From Apostichopus japonicus (taxonomy: Eukaryota; Echinodermata; Holothuroidea; Aspidochirotida; Stichopodidae): 64,000 nt of DNA. The first letter of the stretch is position 1. Each line of letters begins with the position of its first letter. A model generated the notes under the pieces. It saw only the letters and a list, made by a program, of their open reading frames with translations. It ran no database searches and was not told the origin of the DNA. The stretch lies in the NCBI RefSeq assembly GCF_037975245.1, contig NC_092579.1, positions 10,655,678 to 10,719,677 on the forward strand, written 5' to 3'. The position numbers and the translations under genes were made by a program. Below, in pieces: positions 10,817-20,872 of this stretch.

Positions 10817-11767
10817 GTAAGTTAGCTTGCTTAAAACCTGAATATAAGCGTAAAAAGATGATATGGAACATTTTGAATCAGTTTTTCAGCGTTTGGTAAC
10901 TTTAAAATTGAAATTTTTGTTTGCTAGTGAAGTAACTTAAGACAATTTTGTGAACATGAATAAAGCATCATGGAATTGTTGGCCAACCACGTAAAACATT
11001 AAGCGAGTAATATGGGACATTGCATGTGTGACTTGACAAAATAATTTTGATTTAAATTGATATTTGAAATACTACGTTCGTGCATTCGAGACTTGATGCC
11101 TTGATGTCTTCTGTAATAATTTCATATATTTGGACTGATATGAGATACAATGCATTGGAATGAAGCAAATAGAACGTTTGGTCACTACCGCCTGTATTAA
11201 CCATGAAATTGTTCTTTGCTGTGACTACAGAATAAGGTCAACACGAGCTCATCTATATTATCCAATCATCAAATGGCTACATTCTTGAAGTATGGCAAAC
11301 TTGTTGTGTTATGAGAAAAATAAGTACTTCCCTGAGAGAAATGATGCACACAAAACTTGAACCATCTTTACCAAGAAAATATTTGTACAATGAGTACATA
11401 TCATTATAAATAGTACCAGAGAAACATTTCCTTCACTCAATGTTTTTTTTTTTCCTGACAAATATTGATACGTCTTAATGTGGACATTGCATTCAGTGTA
11501 TGCTCAATACATGAAAATTCTATACTGATGCTGAATTGACAAGTTACGATTACGATATGATCAAAAAGGACGCAAGTCTATTTTGAGACGAAGAGACATT
11601 CGAAATAGGGTTTCGTGTTGAGAATAATCGCATTGGGCATTGATCTAGGAATGACGTATGAAGGGTCGTTGCTCATCATTTTATTGGGCCATTAATAAAA
11701 TAAAATGAATTCTACTAAACTATAGTTTGCTTGAATTAATATTTTTTTATATCATTTATCTAATTAG
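10817..11767. other. Intron, nothing recognised
   Basis: A+T-rich sequence between the unknown exon and the second LDLa exon. No repeat ends, exon-like signals or RNA genes stood out. Confidence 0.5.
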
Positions 11768-11863
11768 GGTATATATGGTCTGCCCCTGTCCCAACACTGT
11801 CGTAAAAGATAGTTTGTGACTCTAAATGGGACTGTGCTGGTAGTGAAGACGAGTTCGATTGTA
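11768..11863 (+). CDS. LDLa domain exon 2, two compensating frame shifts
   Basis: The acceptor is CTAATTAG and the donor GTAAGG; the 96-bp length fits phase 1-1. The C-terminal half VCDSKWDCAGSEDEFDC is a clear LDLa signature (C-x-x-x-x-D-C-x-x-G-S-x-D-E-x-x-C) and is in the phase-1 frame. The N-terminal half is readable only in another frame as CPCPNTVVKDS, matching the C-x-N-G-x-x-I-x-x-S part of the first LDLa exon. In the phase-1 frame TAA occurs near 11803. Two indels of opposite sense, one near 11775 and one near 11812, would explain it. Confidence 0.7.
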
Positions 11864-12873
11864 GTAAGGATGATTCCTATCTGCTTATATATGATTTAAT
11901 TACACGATCGACTGTGACATATGTATGCGAATATATTTACCAAGTTAATAATAGGGACAGAAAGTTCAAATGTAGTGCTAGATTACAGCTATACCAGTAA
12001 ATGGTGTTGCGATATATACACTATTGTGATTTGCGTGGATATGTTCATAGTTATGTGTTCAAAGCAACCGATTTTTTTCTAAACTTAATAAGGGCAAATG
12101 TGCCAAGAAAATGATAGGTATTTCCAGAATGAATGGATTTCAAAATAGATATGTAAGGGATTTGCTTACATACATACATTCATATTCTCCCCTCTGTTCG
12201 GAATCGGTTTCCTTGGTTTTCTTTTGAGGATTTTGTGTGTTTCAATTCCTTTAGAGTTTATAAACCACCCAAGAAGTATAACTAAGTAATGACAATTCAT
12301 CACCACACTTTACAGGTTTGTAAATGTATGAAAGAACTTATCGATGACCTATCTAGTAATAAAGAAATTTCAGGTCGTTTGAAGATACAAATACGGTTTA
12401 ACCCCCCAAACCCCATCTACGAGCACACTACAAACTCACAATCGATTTGCAGATGTAATAGACAACTTCATTAATGGTTGCACATTAACCATAATACGAT
12501 AATTAATTCTCTTTGTCTATTCACAGAACCAAAGTTGGTATTAGAAATGACGAGGATGGTTTTGAAGCAGCTCTCTGTTTGAAATGAAATTGAAGGTTAG
12601 CCGCTTACAATCACTGTTCATTATATCTAGCATCTACTACAGGTATGTTGAGACGCAATCATTACAAGACCAAGTTAAGTGTGCATAATCACGACCACAT
12701 CAATTTAGTTACAAGTACTCAAATATTCAGAGTTAACGGCTATCAGTAAACCATCAATCAAGCAGTTCCATTGTTTATCTTGATTCCTCAGAAACAATAA
12801 TGTTTGAAAAGGAAACAGTCCCTTTATATTGCAATACAAGAGTTCTGTATGCCTACATTTAGGATTTTTGCGT

Positions 12874-12877
<4 letters not shown>

Positions 12878-12941
<64 letters not shown>
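12878..12941. repeat. (TA)n microsatellite next to an exon
   Basis: About 32 units, ending 38 bp before the acceptor of the exon at 12980. Confidence 0.97.
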
Positions 12942-12944
<3 letters not shown>

Positions 12945-12979
12945 AAATAAAACAAAATCAATTCGTGTTCATTTTGCAG

Positions 12980-13281
12980 TATCACACATTACATATCGCA
13001 GTGCAATAATCTTTCAAAACACAAATTTGGTTGACGAAACTTCAGTTGTTAAAATTAACACTACAAATCGAGAATGCTCTCTTTCACCCAAATTTACGAG
13101 AATCGCATGTAGTTGGTATTCTGACCTCTCGAATCGACTGTTAATACGTAACTGTAACGTCACTGCCAACGTTGAGTTCAAATGGATAGGCTGCGTCAAC
13201 GAATTAAAGGTTACAGTACCACAACAGACGAAATGCAGACAACACACGAGAAATAACGTTTCTCATTTTTTTTTTTATTAA
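12980..13281 (+). CDS. Possible last exon, unknown Cys-bearing module
   Basis: The acceptor CATTTTGCAG leads into a phase-1 frame SHITYRSAIIFQNTNLVDET, then EC, AC, NC and GC cysteines and ELKVTVPQQTKC. The frame stays open to TAA at 13279-13281 after a run of ten T residues. No donor was convincing, so either it is the terminal exon or the 3' part has been lost against the repeat that follows. The family is not recognised. The module-like size and phase match the upstream exons. Confidence 0.55.
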
Positions 13282-13429
13282 TCTCCTTTGCTGATTTCTC
13301 AATGATTCATTGTACAACCGATTAGGATCAGTCACAAATCAACGCTTAAAGCTGACTATTTACAATGCGCGCCAGCAGTGGCTCTTCCTATGCATCCTAT
13401 CGTTGCCTTGGAACTTTCTTTATGACCGC

Positions 13430-14039
13430 CCTAGCATGCGCTAAATAGTTAGGGCCCGTGTGAAGTAAGCACACGCATTGCCATAGGCCTACTTTCTTAA
13501 AACAATGCGCACTGCTGAGATAATAAGTTAGGCGCTATAAACGTACTCTTCCCGTATAAACAAAATGTAGGAAACCACAATTAATCTACGACTGTTGGGG
13601 TAAAGGGCCGACGTTTACATTATACCTTCAGATCGTCCAGGTTCCCCTGTGTTCGTATACTTTTAACATATGTGCCAACAATACACCGATAGCTAGTACT
13701 ACCGACACTCAGCAACGTCTCCACGAAAAGGGCATAAACGTTTACAGTTACCCAATAGGGAACCCTTCACTCGTATATGTGTAACATATGTGCCAACAAC
13801 ATAACAATGGTTGACATTCTGTTCACTACTTTTTGTAAAAAGAAAAACATTGACGCAGTGACACTTTATCCATGGTCAGTCGTATGCATACAAAGTCATA
13901 GTGCTAACAATACTTTGGTGTCTAGCAGTTAGTTCACAATCACCTCAGCGCAAGGACAGCATCAACGCGTACGATAATTCCATCGGTAGTCCTTCTCCAT
14001 GTGTGTACTTACGTAACATATGCGCTAACGATATTTCAT
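13430..14039. repeat. Degenerate tandem repeat, ~117-bp period (left part)
   Basis: The core GTAACATATGTGCCAACAA or close variants recurs. The GTGCCAACA/GCGCTAACG motif sits at 13672, 13790, 13901 and 14022, spacings of 118, 111 and 121 bp. Each core is preceded by a CCCCTGT/CCTTCTCC and GTATA-rich segment. Copies are diverged. The array continues beyond the Gypsy element at 20873. Confidence 0.65.
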
Positions 14040-14462
14040 TGGCGATATCCTCTCACCAGTTCGTCTATCACAGCAATAATAAGCCCCGATCAACTGCGTC
14101 CGTCTGTTGTGAATGAAATTATTAGAAAATACAGGATCCATCCATGATATGATTAAAGTATGTTGAGATCAGTCATGAAATACGAAAAGTTTATATAATG
14201 AAATAAAGGAATGCGGTTCCAATAAAATAAATCTATAGCTGTCGGATAGTAACGATTCCCAACTCGATGAGAGTTATCCGATCGACAATACTAAGGCGAT
14301 TAATGTAGGCGATTAGCCTAACGCAGTTGGTGGCTCGTCGTGTTGAGCGGTCGAAGTCGAAAGTCGAAGTGGTGTAAGTTCGAACTAGCGATACTACAAA
14401 GGTAATCGAGGGCGCCAACAATCGACGGAAACAGTTTAGTTGTGTTAAATTATGCCGCTTCA
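14040..14462 (-). repeat. 3' LTR of the Gypsy element
   Basis: On the - strand it starts TGAAGCGGCATAATTT and ends ATCGCCA. It aligns over its length with 20480-20872. The two differ by roughly one base in seven in the best stretch by eye, plus small indels, indicating an old insertion or LTRs of different origin. The purine-rich CGAGGGGCTTA just upstream on the - strand could be the polypurine tract. Confidence 0.85.
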
Positions 14463-14744
14463 TAAGCCCCTCGAAGATCACTGACCGAGATCACTGAAAA
14501 AGAAAGAAAAGGGCAGTGATCGATAACACAAAATGAATAGAAAACAAATAAAGAAAGTCCCTTATCTATTACTGTTTTTACGACGCTTAAGCAACCACAA
14601 ATGTGAGAGGGCTTATGGATTACAACTTACTCGTCAGGTGGCTTCCAATTCAACATTGTAACTCTAATTTCGGAATCTTTTCAATTTGAAAGTCATTTCA
14701 GATTGGAAAACCGTAGATTGCTCTTGGATGAAAAACCCACCTTA

Positions 14745-14826
14745 CTATGACCCGGCCAGGTCTCGAACCCGGAACACTAAGACTCATTGTTTCAAATACC
14801 ACCTCCTTTATCCACTCGGCCACAGC
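14745..14826 (-). repeat. tRNA-derived SINE-like segment
   Basis: The - strand reads GCTGTGGCCGAGTGGATAAA and then CCGGGTTCGAGACCTGG about 35 bp later. TGGCCGAGTGG and GGTTCGAGACC fit the internal polymerase III A and B boxes of a Ser/Leu-type tRNA. The folded acceptor and anticodon arms are not well kept, so it is better read as the head of a tRNA-derived SINE than as a tRNA gene. It lies inside the Gypsy 3' region. Confidence 0.6.
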
Positions 14827-14942
14827 ACCGGTACGTAAACCAAACTTCACACAGATATAGAGCGTTGCACGCATGTGTGGGTCCGCGATGATAGGAAGCT
14901 CCTGTAGAAGTAGATTTGTCGGTAGACGATGCAGCTGACGGG

Positions 14943-15759
14943 CAGGGGCGTATCCAGGGGGGCGCAACAGGCGCGCGCCCCCCTATTGGCCGTCACCAAG
15001 CAAAAATAGTTGACTGTAGGCTTCATTGGCCCTATAACAGCAAAATGTATTATTGCGCCCACGGTATTGATATAGTACATATATGCACCCTCATAGTATT
15101 CATATAGGCCCTATAGTAGGCCTACACACGTACATGTTCCCTCGAACAGCTGAGAATCTCATGTAACCAGGGGAATGCTTAATACACGTTTCACCTGGAT
15201 GCCCTAGCAATCGGTACCTAGGAATGTAACTATGTGTAATTGTGTATTGCATGTGTATAGGCCTATAATAGCCTGCATGAGGCCATTTTCTTCATCGAAT
15301 AATATAAAAGAGCTCTCGAACATTCTAACGTTGCGCCTGAAACAAGATTGAGTTGGGCAATTTTCCCAAAAAAACACCCGAAATTAAAAAAAATAGTATT
15401 TTGGATCCTGATTATGAGATATTTCGGACATGACATCCCTATTTTAAAGTTGGGTATATGCCGCTTGGAAACCTCGGGAAGTGCCGTTTCCGGCCATCTA
15501 GAGGGTTTGTTAATCCCAAAATGTTCTTGTACGCTTCGCGCCAACTCATGGTGGCGCTACGCTTAGATAGTCAACAAGGTCATATCCCCCCCCCCCAACT
15601 CGGAAGTACGGATCGCCGCCCATGCATATGACACCATTTTGCATTTCAGCCCTTCTTCGAAAGCAAAAATTGTACACCCCTCCCCTTAGACCCATCCCCC
15701 AGGACGGCGATCATTCATGCCTGGCGCCCCCCTATTGGAAAATCCTGGATACGCCCCTG
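14943..15759. mobile_element. hAT-type MITE inside the Gypsy element
   Basis: Ends CAGGGGCGTATCCAGG and CCTGGATACGCCCCTG are perfect inverted repeats. The flanks share GACGGG directly outside both ends (six bases visible of an expected eight). It carries the shared MITE core at 15460-15572 with CGCTTCGCGCCAACTCATGG. No coding capacity. Confidence 0.85.
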
Positions 15760-15844
15760 GACGGGTATGATAATATAACCGGCGTTAAGTCTGTGAGTGT
15801 AAGCTGCGAAGAGTGCTTATTTTCATCCTAATCAGTCCACGCTA

Positions 15845-16566
15845 CTTTTAGCCAGTCAAGCGACACTGTGTCGTGCTTAGAATTTATGTCTTCTACAAAA
15901 GATTTGTCTCCTCGGGAGATTACTCGGTACGGACCGCGATATGGCGGTTGAAACGGCCGGTTGAAGGTATCATCGCGAACCCACACATGCGTGCAACGCT
16001 TCATATCTGTGTGAAGTTGTGGCTTTCACACGTGAGCTCTAGTTCCGGTGGGGTTTAGCTGAGACATTTGTGTCCGAAGGCGGTCAACATAACGGTAAGG
16101 TCGGGGGTGCGTTGAGGCTCATCTTGACTGACCAAGTCACAAGGTAATCTCAAGGTTGTACCACAAACCAGTTCAGCGGTGCTGCAGCCGATGTCTTCTT
16201 TGAGCGCCGTGCGGAAACCAGTAAAACAAATGGTAATTAGGCACTTCAATGTGTAGGATCATCTTGCGCTTTGATGATAGCCTTTAATTGTCAAAGGAAC
16301 GTTCTACTAAACCATTGAATTCCGTATGATATGCAGTTGTACGAATGCGTTTGCCTCCTAACAGCATGGATAGTTCGAATTCCGCGCCTCTGTCGGTGGT
16401 GATCATAGCTGGTGTGCCAAACGTTGATATCCATCGAGAGAGAAAAGCTTTTGCGACACCTTCGGCGGTGATATTGGGAATGCAAATGGTTTCAGTCCAT
16501 CTAGTGAATCGATTTACAATAGTCATTAAGTACATATATATATGTGTATGTATGTATATATGTATA

Positions 16567-16607
<41 letters not shown>

Positions 16608-16940
16608 ATTTAATAGTGGCAATGGTCCTACTATATCAATGTATACATGATTAAAGCGCGCATCTGGGTAAGCGAAAGTACCAAGTGGTATAACGGTGTG
16701 CCTTTGTACTATTGACCGTTGGCAGTCTAAACAAGATTTAACCCAGTGTCTCACATCTTTGATGATATTGGTCCACACAAATCGATCCGCTACTAAGCGT
16801 TGAGTCGCGCGTATGCCAGGATGCGATAAACCATAAATGGCGTTAAAAACAGTACGCCGCTTAGTTTTCGGAACGTAAGGTCGCGGTGGTCCGGTTGATA
16901 CATCACAGAGTATTGTTCCATCAGAAGAAGGTAAAGACAT
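15845..16940 (-). pseudogene. Gypsy integrase with GPY/F module, interrupted by (TA)n
   Basis: Reading the - strand from 16940: a zinc-binding segment with LSHPGIRATQRL and CLDCQRS, then the core with YIDIVGPLPLLNGY, MITTDRGAEFE and FNGLVER (the D, D and E positions are all present). After a frame change come TGFRTALKEDIGCSTAEL and, near 15850-16010, QPPYRGPYRVI with DTVSLDWLK, the GPY/F module. Between NGY and YLMTIVN the frame runs through a (TA)n array that adds about 25 Tyr/Ile/His-type residues. Stops and frame changes downstream make the whole a remnant. Confidence 0.88.
16532..16605. repeat. (TA)n microsatellite inside integrase coding sequence
   Basis: A TA array with GTGTATG-type interruptions that sits in frame inside the integrase core. 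It probably grew from TATA in the codons for Gly-Tyr-x-Tyr-Leu. Confidence 0.95.
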
Positions 16941-17167
16941 TTTCTGGAATACGATTGATGAAGATTCCTGGAGTGAAGTTCGGGGTCGTCCTTTTGAGTT
17001 TGCGCAAATTGCGCCTAGTCCAATGGAGTAGAGAAAGGAGACTGTGTAAAAGAATATACTCCCACGCGAGACAACGCGTCTGCGACAACATTGTTTTTAC
17101 CACTTACCTGACGTATCTCCGTGGTAAATTGGGACACGAAACCAAGATGTCTGATTTCTCCAGGCGA

Positions 17168-17985
17168 TTACTTATCAGAGTTTGTGCTCAATGCATAAGT
17201 AAGGGGTTTGTGGTCTGTGAAAATCGTGAATTGTCGTCCCTCTAATGTGTAGCGGAAATGTTTAAGCGTTAGATAAATGGCAAGCAGTTCGCGTACAAAT
17301 GCACCGTATCTAGACTCAGTAGCACCTAGCATTTTAGAAACGAAAGTCAACTGTTGCCAAGATCCATCTCGGTAGTGCTTAAGTACACCTCCGAAATTCA
17401 TTAACCGACGTATTCGCCGAAGTTTGCGTTAGGACGTTGGTTGAGGGAAATTATCAATAGCTTTGACCTACGCCGGTAGTGGGTGGATTCCTCTGGAATC
17501 AACTGTGTGACCAAGAAATTCAAGTGTAGGAACTCCAAACTGACTTTTACTTGGGTTAATGACAACTCGTAGTCTTGAAGTCGGTTAAACAGTTGTCTCA
17601 AATGATCCATATGTTCGCTGTTTGATTGACTAGCAATGAGTATATCATCGATGTTGACATAAAAAAATTCCAGTCCACGAGTTACCTCATCCATGAAGCG
17701 CTGGAATGTTTGCGCCTCATTTTTGAGACCGAATGGCATACGTTTGAATTCGAACAGACCGAAATGTGTTGTTATTGGCTTTTTGCTAATGTCCAACTCC
17801 TCAACCGGGATTTGGTGATATGCGAGCACTAGATCTATCTCAGAAAAAACGTTTGCGCCATTAAGTGAAGCAGAAAAGTCTTTAAGATGTAGTATGGGAA
17901 TGGTCACGTTATTTAATTCACTATAATCCCCATATGGCCACCTTTCATCTTTTTTCTCTCGAATCATGTGAAGGGGAATGCCCAT
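17168..17985 (-). pseudogene. Gypsy RT-RNase H, second block
   Basis: The - strand from 17985 shows the RT fingers (EKKDERWPYGDYSELNN), EIDLVLAYHQI, RMPFGLKNEAQTFQRFMDEV and YVNIDDILIAS. At 17401 the frame stops and the RNase H part follows: FGGVLKHYRDGSWQQL, ESRYGAFVRELLAI and FTIFTDHKPLTY. The catalytic box is NIDD where Gypsy elements normally have YxDD. The RT thumb and the start of RNase H (DASD) are lost in a deletion compared with the first block at 18685-19740. Confidence 0.88.
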
Positions 17986-18284
17986 TGGCTATCCGACGGG
18001 CGTACTTTGCCCAGCTGCATCATGTTTTCGAATTATTGACGCACAGTTTTGAGTTTGCTGCGTGTTTGACAGCAGATTCTTCGAAATTGACACGAAAAAG
18101 GCTGGGGAATTCCGCAAGAAGCACGCTGTAACCAGAGTCGCTTTGCGTAGTAGCGGAAGTTAGGCAAAATGTTTTTAGCGGCGCGTTAGTTCCTTTGATG
18201 AACATATTTGTGGTTGTGTCAATAAGTTTGTTGTGCTGAACATCTACTAACAAGCCAAAATTGAGCACGATATCACAGCCTAAA

Positions 18285-18680
18285 CTAACAGTATTTTAGT
18301 TTGCTATACCAAAAATCCGCGGGAATCGTCTCCTGAGACATTTTGTCAAGCGCCAATGAACGTTGGCCAAACGTTGGAATTGTGCTGTTTACAGCTTGAA
18401 GCGTTGGTCTTTTGCCGCAATTTTGGAGATCTGTGCGCGCAGGAGATATAACACTGACTACCGTCCCAGTGTCTATGAGAAAACGTGTGTTATTGATTCG
18501 ATCTCGCGCGTAAAACAGACGACTTGTGTCCTGACCAACGTTTGCCGCCACTATGCGTTAGCCTGAGCGTTTTCCGAATTATTAGACGTGCTAGAAAAAT
18601 TGCACAGTGGTCTGGAGATTTTTGCAGCAGTGCAGCACATTTGATGATACCAACACATGCCTGGCGGGCAGTTTATCGCG
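18285..18680 (-). pseudogene. Gypsy gag end (CWYH motif) and aspartic protease
   Basis: From 18680 on the - strand the sequence reads ACWYHQMCCTAAKISRPLC, a degenerate version of the Cys/His segment seen at the gag end of some invertebrate Gypsy elements. It then runs to RFLIDTGTVVSVISP, the D-T-G active-site loop of a retropepsin. The frame closes at 18285. The 3' part of the same segment recurs at about 19630-19740, showing that this region was duplicated. Confidence 0.8.
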
Positions 18681-18684
18681 TTTC

Positions 18685-19740
18685 CTACAGTTTGTTGATT
18701 AGTAGAAGTGTTACGCTATCGACCGCGATTCTAATTTCTCTAGGCGAATACTTATCAGAGTTCGTGCTCAATGTATAAGTAAGGGGTTTGTGGTCTGTAA
18801 AAATCGTGAATTGTCGTCCCTCTAATGTGTAGCGGAAATGTTTAAGCGTTAGATAAATGGCAAGCAGTTCGATTCCAAATGCACCGTATCTAGACTCAGT
18901 ACTACCTAGCTTTTTAGAGACGAAAGACAACGGTTGCCAAGAACCATCTCGGTAGTGCTGAAGTACTCCTCCGACGGCCAGATCCGAGGCATCCACCATG
19001 ACGGAAAGTGGTAAATTAGGATCTGTATGCGTAAGTAGAGTAGCTTGCGCAGGCGCGGTTTTGCTAGCTGTAACAGCTTCAGAGGCTTCCTCTGTCCAAG
19101 TCAAGGGTGCTGCATTTCGGTTTTTACCCGCAAGTAAATCCGCGAGGGGGCGAAGAAGTTCAGCACATTGCTTTATAAATAGGTGGTAAAAATTCATTCA
19201 ACCGACGTCTTCGCGAAGTTTGCGTTAGGACGTTGGTTGAGGGAAATTATCAATAGCTTTGACCTTCTCGGTAGTGGGTGGATTCCTCTGGAATCAACTG
19301 TGTGTCCAAGAAATTCAAGTGTAGGAACTCCAAACTGACTTTTATTTGGGTTACTGACAACTCGAAGTCTTGAAGTCGGTTAAACAGTTGTCTCAAATGA
19401 TCCGTATGTTCGCTGTTTGATTGACTAGCAATGAGTATATCATCGATGTTGACATAAAAAAATTCCAGTCCACGAGTTACCTCATCCATGAAGCACTGGA
19501 ATGTTTGCGCCTCATTTTTGAGACCGAATGGCATACGTTTGAATTCGAACAGACCGAAATGTGTTGTTATTGGCGTTTTGCTAATGTCCGACTCCTCAAT
19601 CGGGAATTGGCCAAAATTACGGAAGAATTCACAGCCTAAGATAGCAGTTTATACGTTTGCTATATAACCCACCGGAATCGTCTCCTGAGACATATATCAA
19701 GCGCCAAAGGACGTTGACTAAACGTTAGAATTGGATCAGC
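18685..19740 (-). pseudogene. Gypsy RT-RNase H, first block (deleted copy)
   Basis: Starts on the - strand with a protease tail, then directly enters RT at ESDISKTPITTHFGLFEF, so the RT fingers are missing. RMPFGLKNEAQTFQCFMDEV and YVNIDDILIAS follow, then after a break at 19197-19250 an RNase H with VMVDASDLAVGGVLQHYRDG, ESRYGAFGIELLAI and TDHKPLTYTLS. It is very similar to the block at 17168-17985, including the NIDD change. Its RNase H is more complete, its RT less. Confidence 0.87.
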
Positions 19741-20009
19741 CCACGTAATTGTTGTATCTCAGTGGTTGCATGTGGCGCTGGTTCGATTGCCGAAATTGGC
19801 GATAAACAACGGTTGACCTCCAAAATGTTGTCTGCTATAAACGCCAACTGGTCGATTTCATCCGTGGCACTTGTTGATGCCAGGATTAATTGTGCGTTAA
19901 CTGGTAAGCGTTGTAGAAATAACTGACGTAGGATACTGACCTCCAGAGTCCGATCACCCAGAAGCTGCCGAAATCTTCGGAGCAACTTGGATGGTTTGCG
20001 GTCCCCCAT
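19725..20009 (-). pseudogene. Gypsy gag fragment
   Basis: An open stretch on the - strand with KLLRRFRQLLGDRTLEVSIL, RQLFLQRLPVNAQLILAST and LAFIADNILEV. This pattern (LLG, LR-LFL-RLP, A-LAD) is typical of the capsid region of invertebrate Gypsy gag. It breaks off where the protease tail of the first RT block starts, so the end of gag is deleted. Confidence 0.75.
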
Positions 20010-20457
20010 TTCCTCGGCAGTTAAGAGTTGGAGGAATTTCTACTCCGATTCTGACGTACGCCTGATTTGTTCTCTCTTTATTGTATAGTACGGGTGTGGT
20101 TCGGGTGGTTGTAATAGAAAGTTACGAACTTCTATCGCTATCTCCGATTGAAGGGACAATATAACGTTAGCATACTTTGTTTGTTGGTTCTTTATCCCAC
20201 GGGTCGTGAACTGCGCTTCAACTTATCAATACCAGAGCGCAGTAGCTTCAAACGGACCGACGCTATAGGAACTTCAGGTTCTGGCATGGCGCTACCATTA
20301 TCCAATGTGAATAAATTGAAAAAAATAGTACAAGTATAAACCTTAGCGTTTATAAGATAGTTGGACGAAAGTCATTTTTTTTTCAACGAACGAAATGCGA
20401 AATGAGTTAGCTAATCGTTGGCGTCATGTGAATTCAAAGAGAGATTTAATTCAGGCT

Positions 20458-20476
20458 AATCACGTCGGGGTCACCA
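20458..20476 (-). promoter_or_regulatory. Primer-binding site, tRNA-Trp
   Basis: The + strand AATCACGTCGGGGTCACCA equals the 3' end of animal tRNA-Trp including CCA, so the - strand is its complement starting TGGTGACCCCGACGTG. It lies three bases inside the 5' LTR, the expected place for minus-strand priming, and fixes the orientation of the element. Confidence 0.9.
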
Positions 20477-20479
20477 GTT

Positions 20480-20872
20480 TGGCGATAAAAAAACGAAATT
20501 ATTACTCACCAGTTCGTCTAGCACAGCAATAACAAACGCCGGTCCGCTGCGTTGGTCCGTTTTGAATGAACTAAATAGAAAATACCGTATCCATCCATAT
20601 TATGATTACAAGTATGTTGAGAACTTTCAACAAATACGAAAAGTTTATATAACGAGATAAAGGAATGCGGTTGCAATAAAATAATAGCTGTCGGATAGGA
20701 ACGTTTCCCAACGCAATTAGAATTATCCAATCGAAAATACTAAGGCGATTGACGTAGTTGGTAGCTCGTCGTGTTGAGCAGTCGAAGTAGTGTAAGTTCG
20801 AACTAGCGATACTACAAAGGTAATTGAGGGCGCTATCAATTGACGGAAACAGTATCAAATTACGCCGCTACA
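20480..20872 (-). repeat. 5' LTR of the Gypsy element
   Basis: Begins on the - strand TGTAGCGGCGTAATTTGA and ends ATCGCCA, next to the tRNA-Trp primer site. It aligns with 14040-14462. Confidence 0.87.

Larger units (their letters stand above)
1592..13281 (+). other. Span of a modular EGF-HYR-LDLa-CUB extracellular protein gene (partial)
   Basis: Ten exon-like segments in one orientation can be read between these points: EGF, HYR, HYR, LDLa, CUB-like, CUB-like, CUB-like, unknown, LDLa, unknown. Each checked segment has an AG before it and a GT after it, and each starts and ends in phase 1, the usual phase for shuffled extracellular modules. Introns are about 0.1 to 2.2 kb. No signal peptide exon or membrane segment was identified, so both ends are probably missing. 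Five segments have frame breaks. The product, if made, would be a secreted or surface multidomain glycoprotein; EGF, HYR, LDLa and CUB modules mediate adhesion and ligand binding. I do not recognise a named gene. It may be a pseudogene or suffer from assembly indels. Confidence 0.75.
14040..20872 (-). mobile_element. Rearranged Gypsy-type LTR retrotransposon
   Basis: Two similar sequences of about 0.4 kb in direct orientation (14040-14462 and 20480-20872) have TG...CA ends and enclose retroviral-type coding remnants on the - strand. The order 5' to 3' is primer site, gag, a first RT-RNase H block, a zinc-knuckle-like CWYH segment and protease, a second RT-RNase H block, integrase with GPY/F module, then the 3' LTR. 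RT-RNase H before integrase is the Gypsy (Metaviridae) order. No 5-bp target duplication was found (TTCAT versus CTACT), so the ends may come from different copies. All coding parts are broken. A SINE-like segment and a MITE are nested near the 3' end. Confidence 0.9.

Noticed and set aside
12528-12596. Possible small exon (AG before, GT after) with GIRNDEDGFEAALC
   Set aside because: The suggestive frame is not phase 1 and hits TGA; too short and without a clear family to support.
14745-14826. Functional tRNA-Ser or tRNA-Leu gene
   Set aside because: A and B box match, but the acceptor stem and anticodon arm do not pair well and it lies inside a retroelement; a SINE head fits better.
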